This document shows, piece by piece, positions 35,417 to 44,479 of a stretch of 64,000 nt of DNA (its first letter is position 1; the number at the start of each line of letters is the position of its first letter). A model generated the notes under the pieces. That model worked only from the letters and a program-made list of their open reading frames with translations. It did not search any database and was not told the origin of the DNA. The stretch lies in NCBI GenBank assembly GCA_963836665.1, contig CAWIKL010000002.1, positions 682,001 through 746,000 on the forward strand. Reading direction: 5' to 3'. Both the position numbers and the translations under genes were made by a program. The stretch comes from JAICSD01 sp963836665 (GTDB lineage: Bacteria; Acidobacteriota; Vicinamibacteria; Vicinamibacterales; 2-12-FULL-66-21).

Positions 35417-36292
35417 TCAACGCCCCTGGATTTTCTTGAGCGCCGCGTGGGCGGCGACGGCCTGGCGACGGGCGCCGGTCGCGGCGGACGCCGCGTTCTT
35501 TGCAGCGCTCTCCGCCTCCGAACGGCGCGATTCGACGTCGGCCTGGTCACGTTCGGCGGTGGCGAGCGCGCGCTGCGCTTCGCCCAGCGCGGCACGCGCC
35601 TGTTCGAGTGCGCGACCGGCACGCTCCTCGTCGCGAGCCGCCCGCGCGATCTCGAACTCGTGGCGACGCACCGCCTGCTCTGCGTCCTTCAGCGCGCGGT
35701 CGGCCGCCGCCGCGGCCTCGCGCGCCTGCGTCAGCGCCCGCGCATCCTCTTTCGATTGCGCGCGCTCTTTCGTGCTATCTGTTGTCTGCTTCTCTTGATC
35801 GCGAGTCCCCTTCGTGGCCTTTGTAGCGACAGACATGCCGGCGAGCATTTCGAAGCCGCCCGGCTGAAGCGCGCGCGTCAGCCGCCCGGGTGTCTCCTCC
35901 GCGGGCAGCGCACGAAGCGTATTGACGATCGCCTGCCGTGTCGCATCGGTCACCGGATGGCCCGCCGTGGCAAGCTGCGCCAGCGTCGCCTTCAATGCAT
36001 CCCGAACGGCGGCATCGTGCGCGGCGCCTGCGGCGCGCACGTCGCCGCTACGCCCGGCCAGCACGGCTTTGTTGACACGCCGCAGGTTCTCGGCTGCGTC
36101 GATCAGTGAATCCCAGGTCCGTCGGTCCTGCCAATACAGCTGGTTCACTGCCCAGGCGGCGAGCGGGGGCTTGGTCAGCGCCCGGATCGCGCCCGAGTCC
36201 TTCCCTGCACCCTTCGCCAGCGCGTTGCGCGCGGGGGTGAACTCGTCGAGTGGGCGCTGATAGAGACGGTCGATATCCGCGTCGCGGCTCAC
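35417..36292 (-). CDS. Coiled-coil protein of unknown function
   Basis: A 291-residue protein. The N-terminal part MSRDADIDRLYQRPLDEFTP, then FTPARNALAKGAG and LTKPPLAAWAVNQLYWQ, is a recurrent uncharacterised domain of actinobacteria and acidobacteria. From about residue 165 on, the sequence is a long alanine/glutamate/arginine-rich coiled coil (REAAAAADRALKDAEQAVRR and onwards). No enzymatic motif is visible. It is divergent from the membrane protein gene that starts near 36364. Confidence 0.78.
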   Translation of the reverse strand: MSRDADIDRLYQRPLDEFTPARNALAKGAGKDSGAIRALTKPPLAAWAVNQLYWQDRRTWDSLIDAAENLRRVNKAVLAGRSGDVRAAGAAHDAAVRDALKATLAQLATAGHPVTDATRQAIVNTLRALPAEETPGRLTRALQPGGFEMLAGMSVATKATKGTRDQEKQTTDSTKERAQSKEDARALTQAREAAAAADRALKDAEQAVRRHEFEIARAARDEERAGRALEQARAALGEAQRALATAERDQADVESRRSEAESAAKNAASAATGARRQAVAAHAALKKIQGR

Positions 36293-36363
36293 GCCGCCAT
36301 GTTACGACGGGGAACGGTCACCCGGGCAACACGGAAGCAGTGTTGCTACTATTCGCGTGCACC

Positions 36364-38112
36364 GTGACGCCGTCCAAACTCGATCGCCGATGGCTGGCGA
36401 TCCTCGTGCTCTCGTTCGTCGCCGGTCTCGGCGTGTCGTGGCAGCGCTGGACCAATCCGGTCATCGACAGCGGACGGGAGATGAATCAGCCGCTGAGAAT
36501 GCTCGACGGTGAACGGCTGTATGCGGACGTCGGCCACATCTATGGCCCGCTGTCGCCGTACCTCCATTCCGTCCTCTACCGGCTCTTCGGCCCGTCGCTC
36601 ACTGTGCTCTACGCCGACGGCATCGTCAGCGCCGCCATCATCCTCGTGCTCGTCTACGTGCTCGCGCGTCGCATTCTCGACCCTGCGGCGACGGCGATCG
36701 CCCTTCTGACTGTCATGTGGCTGTGCGCGTTCAAGCCGGCGGGCAACTACGTTTTCCCGTACGCGTTCAACGCACTGCACGGCACGCTGCTGGCATTGGC
36801 GACGCTTGCGATCGCTGCGGCCGCTCTCGAGACACCGTCACTCTCACGCTTTGCCTGGGCCGGCGTGACGGCCGGCGTCACCGTGCTGGCGAAAACCGAA
36901 ATGGGCATCGCGGCGCTCAGTGCCGGTCTCATCGCGGCATGGCTGTCGCGCGCCGGTGAGACCGGTGCGGCCTTTCGTCGCGCGGCGGTGTTCTGCGGCT
37001 GCGCGGCGGCTGTGACCGCGGCGGGCTACGGGCCGATCGCCGCCGCCGTGGGCTGGCGCACGATAGCCTTCGACAACTGGCTGCTGCCCTTCCACCTGCC
37101 GACAGGGCTCGCCTACTTCAACGCGGGCCTGTCCGGGTTCGATCACCCGCTCGCATCGCTGGGGCGGATGGTCCTTGCCGCCGTCAAACTGGTGCTGATT
37201 GCGGCCATCATCGGCGCGATCGCTTACCTAGCGGCGGGTCCGCCCCAGGCGGCGCGCCGCGCGCGGTTCGTGCTGATCGCGGCGGTGGCCGTCGCGCTCG
37301 CGCTCGGCCTGACCACCGGGCTCGACTGGGATCGAGGGCCGTTCATGGCCATGCCGCTCGTGCTGGGGGCGCTGGTCGCGTGGCTCGGGCGCAGGCCGCC
37401 GCCGAGAGCCGATCGCATCGCCGTGTTGTACACGCTGTTCGCGCTCGTCCAGCTCGCGCGTATCCTCCTGCACGTCCGCAGCGGCGGCGCCTACGGATCG
37501 TTCCTACTGCCGATGTCGATTGTGATGTTCGTCTATCTATGGGCCGGGCCGCTGGCCGTGGCGATCCCCGACGCCGCGCCGCGCCGCGCCGCGCGCACAA
37601 TCGCGCTGTCCCTGCTCCTGGCCAGCGCCGTTGGCACGGCGATTGTGCTCGCCTATCGGTATCGGCATACCGATACCATCGCCGTCCGCTCGCCGCGCGG
37701 CACGCTCATCGCCTCGGCCGACATCGGCACGGCCTGGAACGACGCGCTCGTCTTCATCGCGCAGCGCACACTGCCGGGCGACTACATTGCGGTGCTGCCA
37801 GAAGGCACGTCGCTGCTCTTCCTCAGCGGCCGCCGCAACCCGCTGCGCGAAGAAATCATCACCCCGGGCTTCCTCGACGCTGTCGGCGAAGCTCGCGCCA
37901 TTGCCGCGCTCGAACGCACCGATACGCGCCTGGTCCTGCTTGTGAACCGCGCCACGCGTGAATTCGGCGCCGAAGCGTTCGGGCGCGACTACTGCCAGAC
38001 ATTGATGGCCTGGATCGCGGCGCGCTACCAACCCTGCGCGACGTTCGGCTCACAGGACCCGGGCCTGCGCGTCGGCGATAAGCCATTCTTCGTCAGGGCG
38101 TACTGTCGTTAA
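36364..38112 (+). CDS. Multi-pass membrane protein, glycosyltransferase-39-like
   Basis: About 582 residues with some ten or more hydrophobic helices. The segment NPVIDSGREMNQPLRMLDGE followed by LYADVGHIYGPLSPYLHSVL resembles the first extracytoplasmic loop of GT-C glycosyltransferases (PMT/ArnT-like family 39), where an acidic residue is catalytic (DSGRE here). The C-terminal third is soluble (EGTSLLFLSGRRNPLREEII). The start is a GTG at 36364; another GTG at 36340 with a weak ggaag site is possible. It would transfer a sugar from a lipid carrier, but the acceptor is unknown. Confidence 0.7.
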   Translation: MTPSKLDRRWLAILVLSFVAGLGVSWQRWTNPVIDSGREMNQPLRMLDGERLYADVGHIYGPLSPYLHSVLYRLFGPSLTVLYADGIVSAAIILVLVYVLARRILDPAATAIALLTVMWLCAFKPAGNYVFPYAFNALHGTLLALATLAIAAAALETPSLSRFAWAGVTAGVTVLAKTEMGIAALSAGLIAAWLSRAGETGAAFRRAAVFCGCAAAVTAAGYGPIAAAVGWRTIAFDNWLLPFHLPTGLAYFNAGLSGFDHPLASLGRMVLAAVKLVLIAAIIGAIAYLAAGPPQAARRARFVLIAAVAVALALGLTTGLDWDRGPFMAMPLVLGALVAWLGRRPPPRADRIAVLYTLFALVQLARILLHVRSGGAYGSFLLPMSIVMFVYLWAGPLAVAIPDAAPRRAARTIALSLLLASAVGTAIVLAYRYRHTDTIAVRSPRGTLIASADIGTAWNDALVFIAQRTLPGDYIAVLPEGTSLLFLSGRRNPLREEIITPGFLDAVGEARAIAALERTDTRLVLLVNRATREFGAEAFGRDYCQTLMAWIAARYQPCATFGSQDPGLRVGDKPFFVRAYCR

Positions 38113-38151
38113 GTTCAACAACGTGGCATGCTGTTCCTGCGGAGCACAGGA

Positions 38152-39825
38152 TCATGTGCGCGGCTGGGGCAGAAACGCGCGCTCGTGGTACTCGAACCAG
38201 TCGAAGTCGGCATGCCGTCCGCTTCCACTGGTGTCGTGACAGGCCATGCCGACGAACGCGCCGGTGAAGTTCGGCTGCCCCGGTGCCGTGGCCTCGTCGG
38301 ACAGAATGCTGGCATCGAACACCTGTGGCAGCCACTGCCAGCCGCTCGCCTTCGCGCCGGCACGCGCCGGCAAGGCAGGGCCGGTATCGAGGCGATACGC
38401 GAAGAGGAGCCGCTCGTCGTCCACCTCGACGCGCAGTTCGATCGCCGCTCCCGCGGGGATCGCGATCGGGGCTGTGAACGCATCCGACTGCACCTGGTCG
38501 GGCACTGCCGACATCACGCGTAGGTGCTTGCCAATCGCGTCATCGTGCGACACGTAGAAATAGTGGAACTTGACGCTGTTGTAGTAGCAGATGAGACCGG
38601 CGAGCTGCTGAAAGTGGGCCGGCTCGAATTCGATCCGCGTCGACGCGCTGTAGCAGTGCGCCTGCTGGCGCCTCGCCACCAGCGCCTGTTTGAACAGGCT
38701 TCCGACCGACTCACGTCCGTAGAGGCGGAGATGTCCGGGGCGAGCCGAGAGGCTCCACAACTCTTCTGGCCACGGGGAACGCAGCCATTGGAAGTCGATC
38801 GGCAGCTCCGGCGCGTCGAAGTCGGCGCGCGCCGGGGCGGCGGCAAACGCATACGGCGGCAGACCCGGCGCGGCAACTTCGGCGTGCGGGAGGCAGTCGC
38901 CATCCGCGCTGCGCAGCCAACCATCGAGCGACCATGTCATCGGCTGAATGGCGGTCTCCCGTCCGAGTGTGCAGCGGCCGCGATTGCCGAGAGGGCGGCC
39001 GCAGAGGTACACCATGTAGGTGTCGCCCGTCTGTGTCTCGACGAGATCGGCGTGTCCCGCGCGCTGCAGCGCCGCGTCAGGACGATCGCGGGAAGTCAAC
39101 ACGTGGACGTCGGGATGCAATTGGTAAGGTCCATCGACCGCGCGCGAACGCGCCATCGTCACTGCGTGCCCCCAACCGGTCCCGCCTTCCGCGGTGATCA
39201 GGTAATAGAAGCCGTTCCGCTTATAAATGTGCGGCGCCTCGGTGAAGCCGATCGCCGTCCCGGTGAAGATGTTCCGCCGCGAGCCGACGAGCCGCCGTTC
39301 CGCGACGGAGTATTCCTGCAGGACGATGCCGGCGAAGCGATTCTGGCCGGGACGGTGGTCCCACAGCATGTTGACCAGATACGTGCGGCCGTCTTCGTCG
39401 TGGAACAGCGATGGATCGAATCCGCTGCTGTTCAAGTAAATCGGATCGGACCACGGACCCTCGACGGCGGGACTGGTGACGAGATAGTTGTGAAAGTCGC
39501 GGAACGTCGCGCCGCCCGCCCCCGGCTGCGAGAGGCGGCCGTAGCGCTTCACATCCGTATAAACAAGGTGGAACAGACCGTCGGCGTGAGTGAGACAGGG
39601 TGCCCAGATGCCGCACGAATCGGGGTCGCCGATCATGTTCAGCTGGCTCGCTCGCGTCAGCGGACGCGTGAGCAGCCGCCAGTGGACGAGATCGCGCGAG
39701 TGATGGATCTGCACACCCGGGTACCACTCGAACGTCGAGGTCGCCACGTAGTAGTCCTCGCCGACGCGGACGATCGACGGGTCGGGGTTGAAGCCCCGCA
39801 GGATCGGATTGCGGATCGTCGTCAT
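38152..39825 (-). CDS. GH43 family glycoside hydrolase (beta-xylosidase/arabinofuranosidase type)
   Basis: A 557-residue enzyme with an N-terminal five-bladed propeller and a C-terminal beta-sandwich, as in XynB-type GH43. The general base is Asp15 in RGFNPDPSIV. Other landmarks are GIWAPCL, GFDPSLFHDEDGRTYLV and the general-acid glutamate in TGTAIGFTEAPHIYKRNG. The C-terminal domain reads FQQLAGLICYYNSVKFHYFY, typical of the DUF1349-like xylosidase domain. No signal peptide, so it acts on imported oligosaccharides in the cytoplasm. The start overlaps the transporter stop by four bases (ATGA), so they form an operon for xylo- or arabino-oligosaccharide use. Confidence 0.92.
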   Translation of the reverse strand: MTTIRNPILRGFNPDPSIVRVGEDYYVATSTFEWYPGVQIHHSRDLVHWRLLTRPLTRASQLNMIGDPDSCGIWAPCLTHADGLFHLVYTDVKRYGRLSQPGAGGATFRDFHNYLVTSPAVEGPWSDPIYLNSSGFDPSLFHDEDGRTYLVNMLWDHRPGQNRFAGIVLQEYSVAERRLVGSRRNIFTGTAIGFTEAPHIYKRNGFYYLITAEGGTGWGHAVTMARSRAVDGPYQLHPDVHVLTSRDRPDAALQRAGHADLVETQTGDTYMVYLCGRPLGNRGRCTLGRETAIQPMTWSLDGWLRSADGDCLPHAEVAAPGLPPYAFAAAPARADFDAPELPIDFQWLRSPWPEELWSLSARPGHLRLYGRESVGSLFKQALVARRQQAHCYSASTRIEFEPAHFQQLAGLICYYNSVKFHYFYVSHDDAIGKHLRVMSAVPDQVQSDAFTAPIAIPAGAAIELRVEVDDERLLFAYRLDTGPALPARAGAKASGWQWLPQVFDASILSDEATAPGQPNFTGAFVGMACHDTSGSGRHADFDWFEYHERAFLPQPRT

Positions 39826-41084
39826 GCCGCGACGGCGCCGAACGCGTCCGGCTCGCGGACGAGCGTCCACAGCACGGCGGCGCCGATGACGTCGAGCACG
39901 CCGAGGCAGACGAAGAACGGCGCGTAGCCGATCGTGGTCACCAGCGCGCCGATCGCGAGGTTGAAGAGCAGCAGCCCGAGGTTGCCGAACGTGCCAGCCA
40001 TGCCGGCGACTGTCGCCACCTCGTTGCGCTTGAACAGGTCCGACGCCATGGTGATGACCGTGACCGACAGCGTCTGGTGGGCGAAGCCGGCGACGCTCAA
40101 CAGCGCAATCGCGACGTAGGGACTCTCGACGAAGCCGGCCAGGCCGACCGTCATCATCGTGCAGGCCCCGATGGTGAACGCGGCGCGGCGCGCGTTGATC
40201 AGGCTGACGTTGCCGAACTTCTGCAACGCGATACTGATCGTGCCGCCGGTCATGCAGCCGATGTCGGCGGCAAGGAACGGCAGCCAGCCGAAGAGCGCGA
40301 CCTGTTTCAGGTCGAAGTGGCGCACCGTCATCAGGTAGAGCGGCAGCCAGTTGGTCAGCGTACCCCAGGTCGGGTCGGCGAGGAAGCGCGGCAGCGCGAT
40401 GCCCCAGAAATTCCGCTGCGCCAGGATGGCGCCGATCGACGGCCGGCGCCCGTCGGCCTGGAGGTGCGCTTCCTGCCCTGTCGCGATGTAGCGGCGTTCG
40501 TCGTCGGTCAGCGCGCGATGCGTCGCTGGCGACTCGTAGAAGAGGAGCCACAACGCCACCCACGCGAGACCGAGGCCGCCGGTGATGACGAATGCCATCT
40601 GCCAGTTGTAGGCGAGGATCGCCCACGCCACGAGCGGCGGCGCCAGCATCGATCCGACCGAGGCGCCGATGTTGAACATCCCGCCGGCGAGCCCGCGTTC
40701 TTGTGCGGGAAACCACTCCGACGTCGCCTTCATCCCGGCCGGGTTGGCGGATCCTTCGGCGAAACCGAGCAGCGCGCGCAGTCCGGCAAACCCCTGCCAG
40801 TTGTGCGCCAGCCCATGCGCCATGCTGATGAACGACCAGGCGACGGCGAAGATGGCGAAGCCGATCTTCAAGCCGAGCACGTCGAGCACGTAGCCGGCGA
40901 TCGGCTGGCACATGATCGCCACCTGGAACGTGGCGACGATCCACGAATACTGCTGGGTGGTGATGTGCAGATCGTGCATCAGCGTCTGCGCCGCGACGCC
41001 GAGCGTGCTGCGTGTCAGGTAATTGATAATCGACCCGAGCATCAGCAGGCCGATCATCCACCAGCGGAGTCCCCGGATTCGCAT
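39822..41084 (-). CDS. MFS transporter, hexuronate/sugar-acid (ExuT-like) family
   Basis: A 420-residue twelve-helix transporter of the anion:cation symporter group. Start region WWMIGLLMLGSIINYLTRST, then the family motif GFAEGSANPAGMKATSEWFP followed by AQERGLAGGMFNIGASVGSM, which defines the hexuronate/glucarate branch. It is translationally coupled to GH43 downstream. Together they suggest uptake of an acidic sugar or aldobiuronic acid released from glucuronoxylan, followed by hydrolysis. Confidence 0.9.
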   Translation of the reverse strand: MRIRGLRWWMIGLLMLGSIINYLTRSTLGVAAQTLMHDLHITTQQYSWIVATFQVAIMCQPIAGYVLDVLGLKIGFAIFAVAWSFISMAHGLAHNWQGFAGLRALLGFAEGSANPAGMKATSEWFPAQERGLAGGMFNIGASVGSMLAPPLVAWAILAYNWQMAFVITGGLGLAWVALWLLFYESPATHRALTDDERRYIATGQEAHLQADGRRPSIGAILAQRNFWGIALPRFLADPTWGTLTNWLPLYLMTVRHFDLKQVALFGWLPFLAADIGCMTGGTISIALQKFGNVSLINARRAAFTIGACTMMTVGLAGFVESPYVAIALLSVAGFAHQTLSVTVITMASDLFKRNEVATVAGMAGTFGNLGLLLFNLAIGALVTTIGYAPFFVCLGVLDVIGAAVLWTLVREPDAFGAVAA

Positions 41085-41202
41085 CGTGTGCCGTGCATCC
41101 TATCCTGGCCGCAGAAAAAAACACCTCAAGAATCTTAAGTGTCGAATGCCGAATGCCGAAGCAGCGTCTTTTTCTGTCCGGGCGACGCGGCCCGGCGGAA
41201 CG

Positions 41203-42073
41203 CTATTTCGACGCGTCGGGCGGCGGCAGCGCCGTCTCGGGGATGCCGAGATATCCCGCGATGGCGCGCAGCTTGGCCTTGACGATGCGCATGTTGCGCG
41301 GACCCATGCGCAGGAACTGGCGCTGCGCTTTCGGCAGCTCTTCGAGCGAGCTGTTGGCGAACGCGTAGGACATCTTGCCGGTCTGCAGCTGCACATCGCC
41401 GGCCGGGATCGGAGTGCGCAGCAACAGGACGATGGCGCGCTCGAGCGTCCGATCGAAGCTGGCGTCGGGTCCCACCAGCTCGTGATACGCGTCGTCTATG
41501 CGCGGCTTGATTGTCGCGTAGAAGCGGGCGACGCCGCGCGCGTCGAGCCCGTCGACCGCGGCAGCGACGCCGTCGTAGCGCTCGTAGCTCGCCGGATCGA
41601 CCGAGGTCAGGCCGCCGGACGTCTTCACCTCGAACGATCCGCTGGGTCGCAGCGGCTTGAGGAACTTCACCGGTGTCTCGCCGTCGGCGATGTTGGAGAC
41701 GACGACGGTCATGTTGCGGATCAGACCCTCGGTGGTCAGCCAGGCGGCAGATCGCCGGATGCGACGACAGGCGTCCGACGAGCGTGCGCACGATCGCGTC
41801 GGTCTGGTCGAGCGGCGGCAGGTCGATCGCTTCGCCTGGCTCGCCGGCGCGACGGTGTCGCGCTACGTCGACCGTGGTTTCGGCGACCGGTCGCGCGGGC
41901 GGCGCGGGAACGTTTGCCTTGCCGCGCGTGGCAACGTACCAGACAGCGCCGAGTCCGACGAGCAACGCAGCGACGGCGATGATCGCCCACGGCGGATCCG
42001 CCGGCGCCGGCGGCGGCGCGGGTGGACGCGCCGGACCCGAGTTGAAGGAAAGGTCGTCGTCGGGATCGGCCAT
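41203..42073 (-). pseudogene. DUF3014 family protein, frameshifted
   Basis: The N-terminal frame gives MADPDDDLSFNSGPARPPAP, a membrane helix PPWAIIAVAALLVGLGAVWY, a proline-rich linker and LPPLDQTDAIVRTLVGRLSS. The next frame continues AAWLTTEGLIRNMTVVVSNI and then the DUF3014 core KTSGGLTSVDPASYERYDGV, ending PPPDASK. An extra base at about 41749 separates them; removing it restores an uninterrupted 290-residue protein anchored by one helix. Function of the family is unknown. Confidence 0.85.
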
Positions 42074-42151
42074 ATCCGAGTTTACGTCTTGATCCAGCGA
42101 CGTGGCGTTGCTACAATTGGAGGTTCCTGCGCACGCGTTCCGTGCTTGTGT

Positions 42152-42227
42152 GGGCCGCTAGCTCAATTGGCAGAGCAGCAGACTCTTAATCTGCGGGTTC
42201 TCGGTTCGATTCCGAGGCGGCTCACCA
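42152..42227 (+). tRNA. tRNA-Lys (anticodon CTT)
   Basis: Acceptor GGGCCGC pairs with GCGGCTC (one G-T pair), D arm AGCTCAATTGG, anticodon stem GCAGA/TCTGC around CTCTTAA, T loop TTCGATT, CCA encoded. Anticodon CTT reads AAG. An integrase remnant begins 80 bases after its 3' end, so this tRNA was also an integration site. Confidence 0.95.
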
Positions 42228-42308
42228 CTTTTCCTAAAGAATCTGCCGTTTTTCTCGGGCGTTCTCTCGCTCAGATCGATTTGACAGCCAATCTGACAGC
42301 CAATCTTT

Positions 42309-42637
42309 TTACGCGCTGAGCGCGGCATCCATTTTCGCTGCAGCCTCACGGCTGACGCTCGGTAACACGGTCGAATACGTGTCCATCGTGAGACTGATTT
42401 GAGAGTGTCCGAGGAGCTCCTGGACCACTTTCGGATGAACGCCCTGTGCAAGCAGCAGAGTCGCTGCCGTGTGGCGGAGGTCGTGAATCCGCATGTGCGG
42501 CAGCTTGGCCTGCTTGAGAATCGCCTTGAAGGCACGTCGGACATTTCGTTCGTCGAGTGGCGTGCCGATGGTCGATGTGAACACAAGATTTGAGTTCTGC
42601 CACACGCTGCCCGCCTTCAGGCGCTCGCGTCTCCGGC
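42309..42637 (-). pseudogene. Tyrosine integrase, C-terminal fragment
   Basis: The last 109 residues or so of a phage-type integrase: ERLKAGSVWQNSNLVFTSTI, then TPLDERNVRRAFKAILKQ, the catalytic IHDLRHTAATLLLAQGV, LLGHSQISLTMDTYS with the nucleophilic tyrosine. It lacks the N-terminal half and the first catalytic arginine. It lies directly 3' of tRNA-Lys, the standard position for an island integrase. Upstream it is joined to an unrelated ATPase fragment in another frame, so a deletion removed the rest. Confidence 0.88.
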
Positions 42638-43086
42638 AAGCCGTTGATCGCGACTGTTAGCTCCGTTACGTCCGTCGCGATTGACAGCTGCGGAGCCTCC
42701 AGGAGAAAGAACGCGGCGTCGAGCGACTCGATTTGGTGATGCTGCTGCCAGGCCACGACTCGCGTTCGAATGCCACGTCCCCCTTCGGCTGCAACATAAA
42801 CCACCGGACCCTTCGTCACCTCGTGCCCAAGCCAGGACGTCCCGGTCGCCACTGACAACGCCCATGACAGCGCCACGAATGTCTTTCCCTCGCCCGGCGG
42901 GCCAAACAGAATGACCTGCGAGTCTCTGTGAAACAGGGGGTCGATCAGCCACTCCAGCGGCGGTTGAGCATCAAGTTCAGCCAACGTTTTGAAACGAAAG
43001 CGGTGGGCCTGGTGTGGGGCTGGTGTAGGGCTGGGGAGCCCGCTGGACCCGTCAGGCTCAGGAATTGACGGAGAACGTCGGAACAA
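42638..43086 (-). pseudogene. RepA-like AAA ATPase, N-terminal fragment
   Basis: About 150 residues of an AAA_25/RepA-type helicase: LAELDAQPPLEWLIDPLFHR, Walker A FGPPGEGKTFVALSWALSVA, the VVYVAAEGGRGIRTRVVAWQ strand and ATDVTELTVAINGLPE. The family should continue with a Walker B region, but here the sequence switches into integrase at about 42640. Such ATPases are found beside integrases in tRNA-borne islands. The proline-rich start is encoded by a GGCTGGTGT-type repeat at about 43005-43040. Confidence 0.8.
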
Positions 43087-43325
43087 ACCCCGAACCGGTC
43101 ACAGCCGGCCTGCAGCTACGGCGGGTCAAGCGAGTGACCGGTCCGATCCGAGCTTGCATAGGAGCGGCGAACGTCTGGCTTCAGACCGCAGGCGGCTCCC
43201 TCGACCGCCTAATTGGGCAAATCCCTTTCATGCGGTCGTCATGTTCGAGCTACACGTTTCTGCGCCGTCGCCCTGTCCGCTGCTGTGGCATGATCGCCCA
43301 ATCCGGCTGCCGAATTTCAAACGTC

Positions 43326-43466
43326 ATGCTGACCCTCCTACTGAAGTTGATCGACCGTTTGATCGACCTTTCCAAACGCCACGAGGAGGTGAACCGGGCG
43401 ATGTTTGTCGATTTCGTCCCGCCCGCTTTCCAGAGTATGCTGCGCGCTTCGCGAGGGAATGCTTGA
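43326..43466 (+). CDS. Small helical protein upstream of the HEPN gene
   Basis: A 46-residue frame, MLTLLLKLIDRLIDLSKRHE then EVNRAMFVDFVPPAFQSMLR. Its stop TGA overlaps the ATG of the following gene (TGATG), a sign of translational coupling, and an amphipathic helix is obvious. Similar short helical proteins ending in a FVEPAF-type motif are found in defence-like loci in my experience of such sequences, but I cannot cite a family. The start could be further upstream. Confidence 0.45.
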   Translation: MLTLLLKLIDRLIDLSKRHEEVNRAMFVDFVPPAFQSMLRASRGNA

Positions 43467-44005
43467 TGCTGGGATATCTAGAATCATTCGACGAGACTGA
43501 CCGTGTCCGAGTGTTCAGGTTCTTGGCTACCTTCTCAAGATGGGAATGTGCTCTGAAAAACTCCGGCTTTGTGCGAGCAGGCAGATTCAATCAGGCAGAA
43601 GCAAACTGGACAGCGTTTGCGACCCAATACCACCAAGAACTAGCCTCAATTACATCGCCCAGGTTCCAGGAGGCCCGCACATTTCTCTTGAACGATCCCG
43701 CGCGGCGTCAGGCGCTGGTTGATCAGCAAATCATGTGGCAGCCGAATCCGCGACGCCCCAACGAAACGTGTGATGCCGACTACTTATTTCGGATCGTACG
43801 GGACATTCGCAACAATCTCTTTCATGGCGGTAAATTTGCTGAAGGCAGTGTGCCAGAACTTTCGCGTGACCAGTGCCTGATCGATTCCGCCACGACGATT
43901 CTTGAAAGCGCGAGCAATCTAGATGAGCGCATCAGCGTCATTCTTAACACGCGGGTGGGCCCGGAGCGATCGGAGATTGCAGAGGAAGGAGCATGCGATG
44001 AGTAG
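43466..44005 (+). CDS. HEPN-like domain protein (possible RNase toxin)
   Basis: A 179-residue all-helical protein. The signature is RIVRDIRNNLFHGGKF near residues 111-126, an RNxxxH motif characteristic of HEPN nuclease domains, here of the Apea-HEPN-like type. Upstream helices read FRFLATFSRWECALKNSGFV. The start is set by the TGATG overlap with the preceding small gene. HEPN proteins cleave RNA in toxin-antitoxin and abortive-infection systems. Whether this is a toxin, with the small protein as its antidote, is inference. Confidence 0.6.
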   Translation: MLGYLESFDETDRVRVFRFLATFSRWECALKNSGFVRAGRFNQAEANWTAFATQYHQELASITSPRFQEARTFLLNDPARRQALVDQQIMWQPNPRRPNETCDADYLFRIVRDIRNNLFHGGKFAEGSVPELSRDQCLIDSATTILESASNLDERISVILNTRVGPERSEIAEEGACDE

Positions 44006-44479
44006 CGGCGAAGCAATCAGCTTACGGGGCACATCGCCGAACACTTGGTCGTGGCGGAATTGGGTCGCCTCGGGTTGGCGGCTGCGGGCCCTTTCAAGAA
44101 ACACTTCGACTCTCGACGTGCTGGCAGTAGATGAGAACTGCGCACGTCCCGATTCAGGTGAACGCGAGTACAACTGACACTGGTCAAATAGCCTATCCTG
44201 GTCATACGTGTAGTGAATTCCCTGCCCGGTGACCAGCCCGCTAGACGCAAGCGAGTCCAGCATATTGGGTCGTGGGAGAGCAGGAGCGCCCGGATACACC
44301 GCAAGGAAGCCCTGTACATATGACCAGCAGAGGCCAAGGAAACTCCTGTAGATATGACCAGGAGAGGCTACTAGACTCAGTTTGTAAACCGAGTACCGGC
44401 CAAGGTACGCCCTTTGATTGCTCCGAATTTAGTGCTACTCTCTCGCCCTCCACTGCTTCAGTAATCCAAGGGAGTTCGC
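44006..44479. other. Intergenic stretch with a short direct repeat
   Basis: No convincing gene. Two near-identical 22-base copies (atatgaccagcagaggccaa and atatgaccaggagaggctac) lie about 32 bases apart near 44317-44370, with a complementary ctatcctggtcata near 44200 that could pair with either. The upstream promoter of the lipoprotein gene at 44480 should be at the right end. Confidence 0.4.

Noticed and set aside
38152..41124. A single 990-codon open frame joining the transporter region to GH43
   Set aside because: The first half is an out-of-frame reading of the MFS gene. GH43 starts at its own ATG (39825), overlapping the MFS stop.
42346..43086. One continuous ATPase-like protein
   Set aside because: After about 42640 the frame is a shifted reading of the integrase gene; it is a deletion junction, not a fusion protein.
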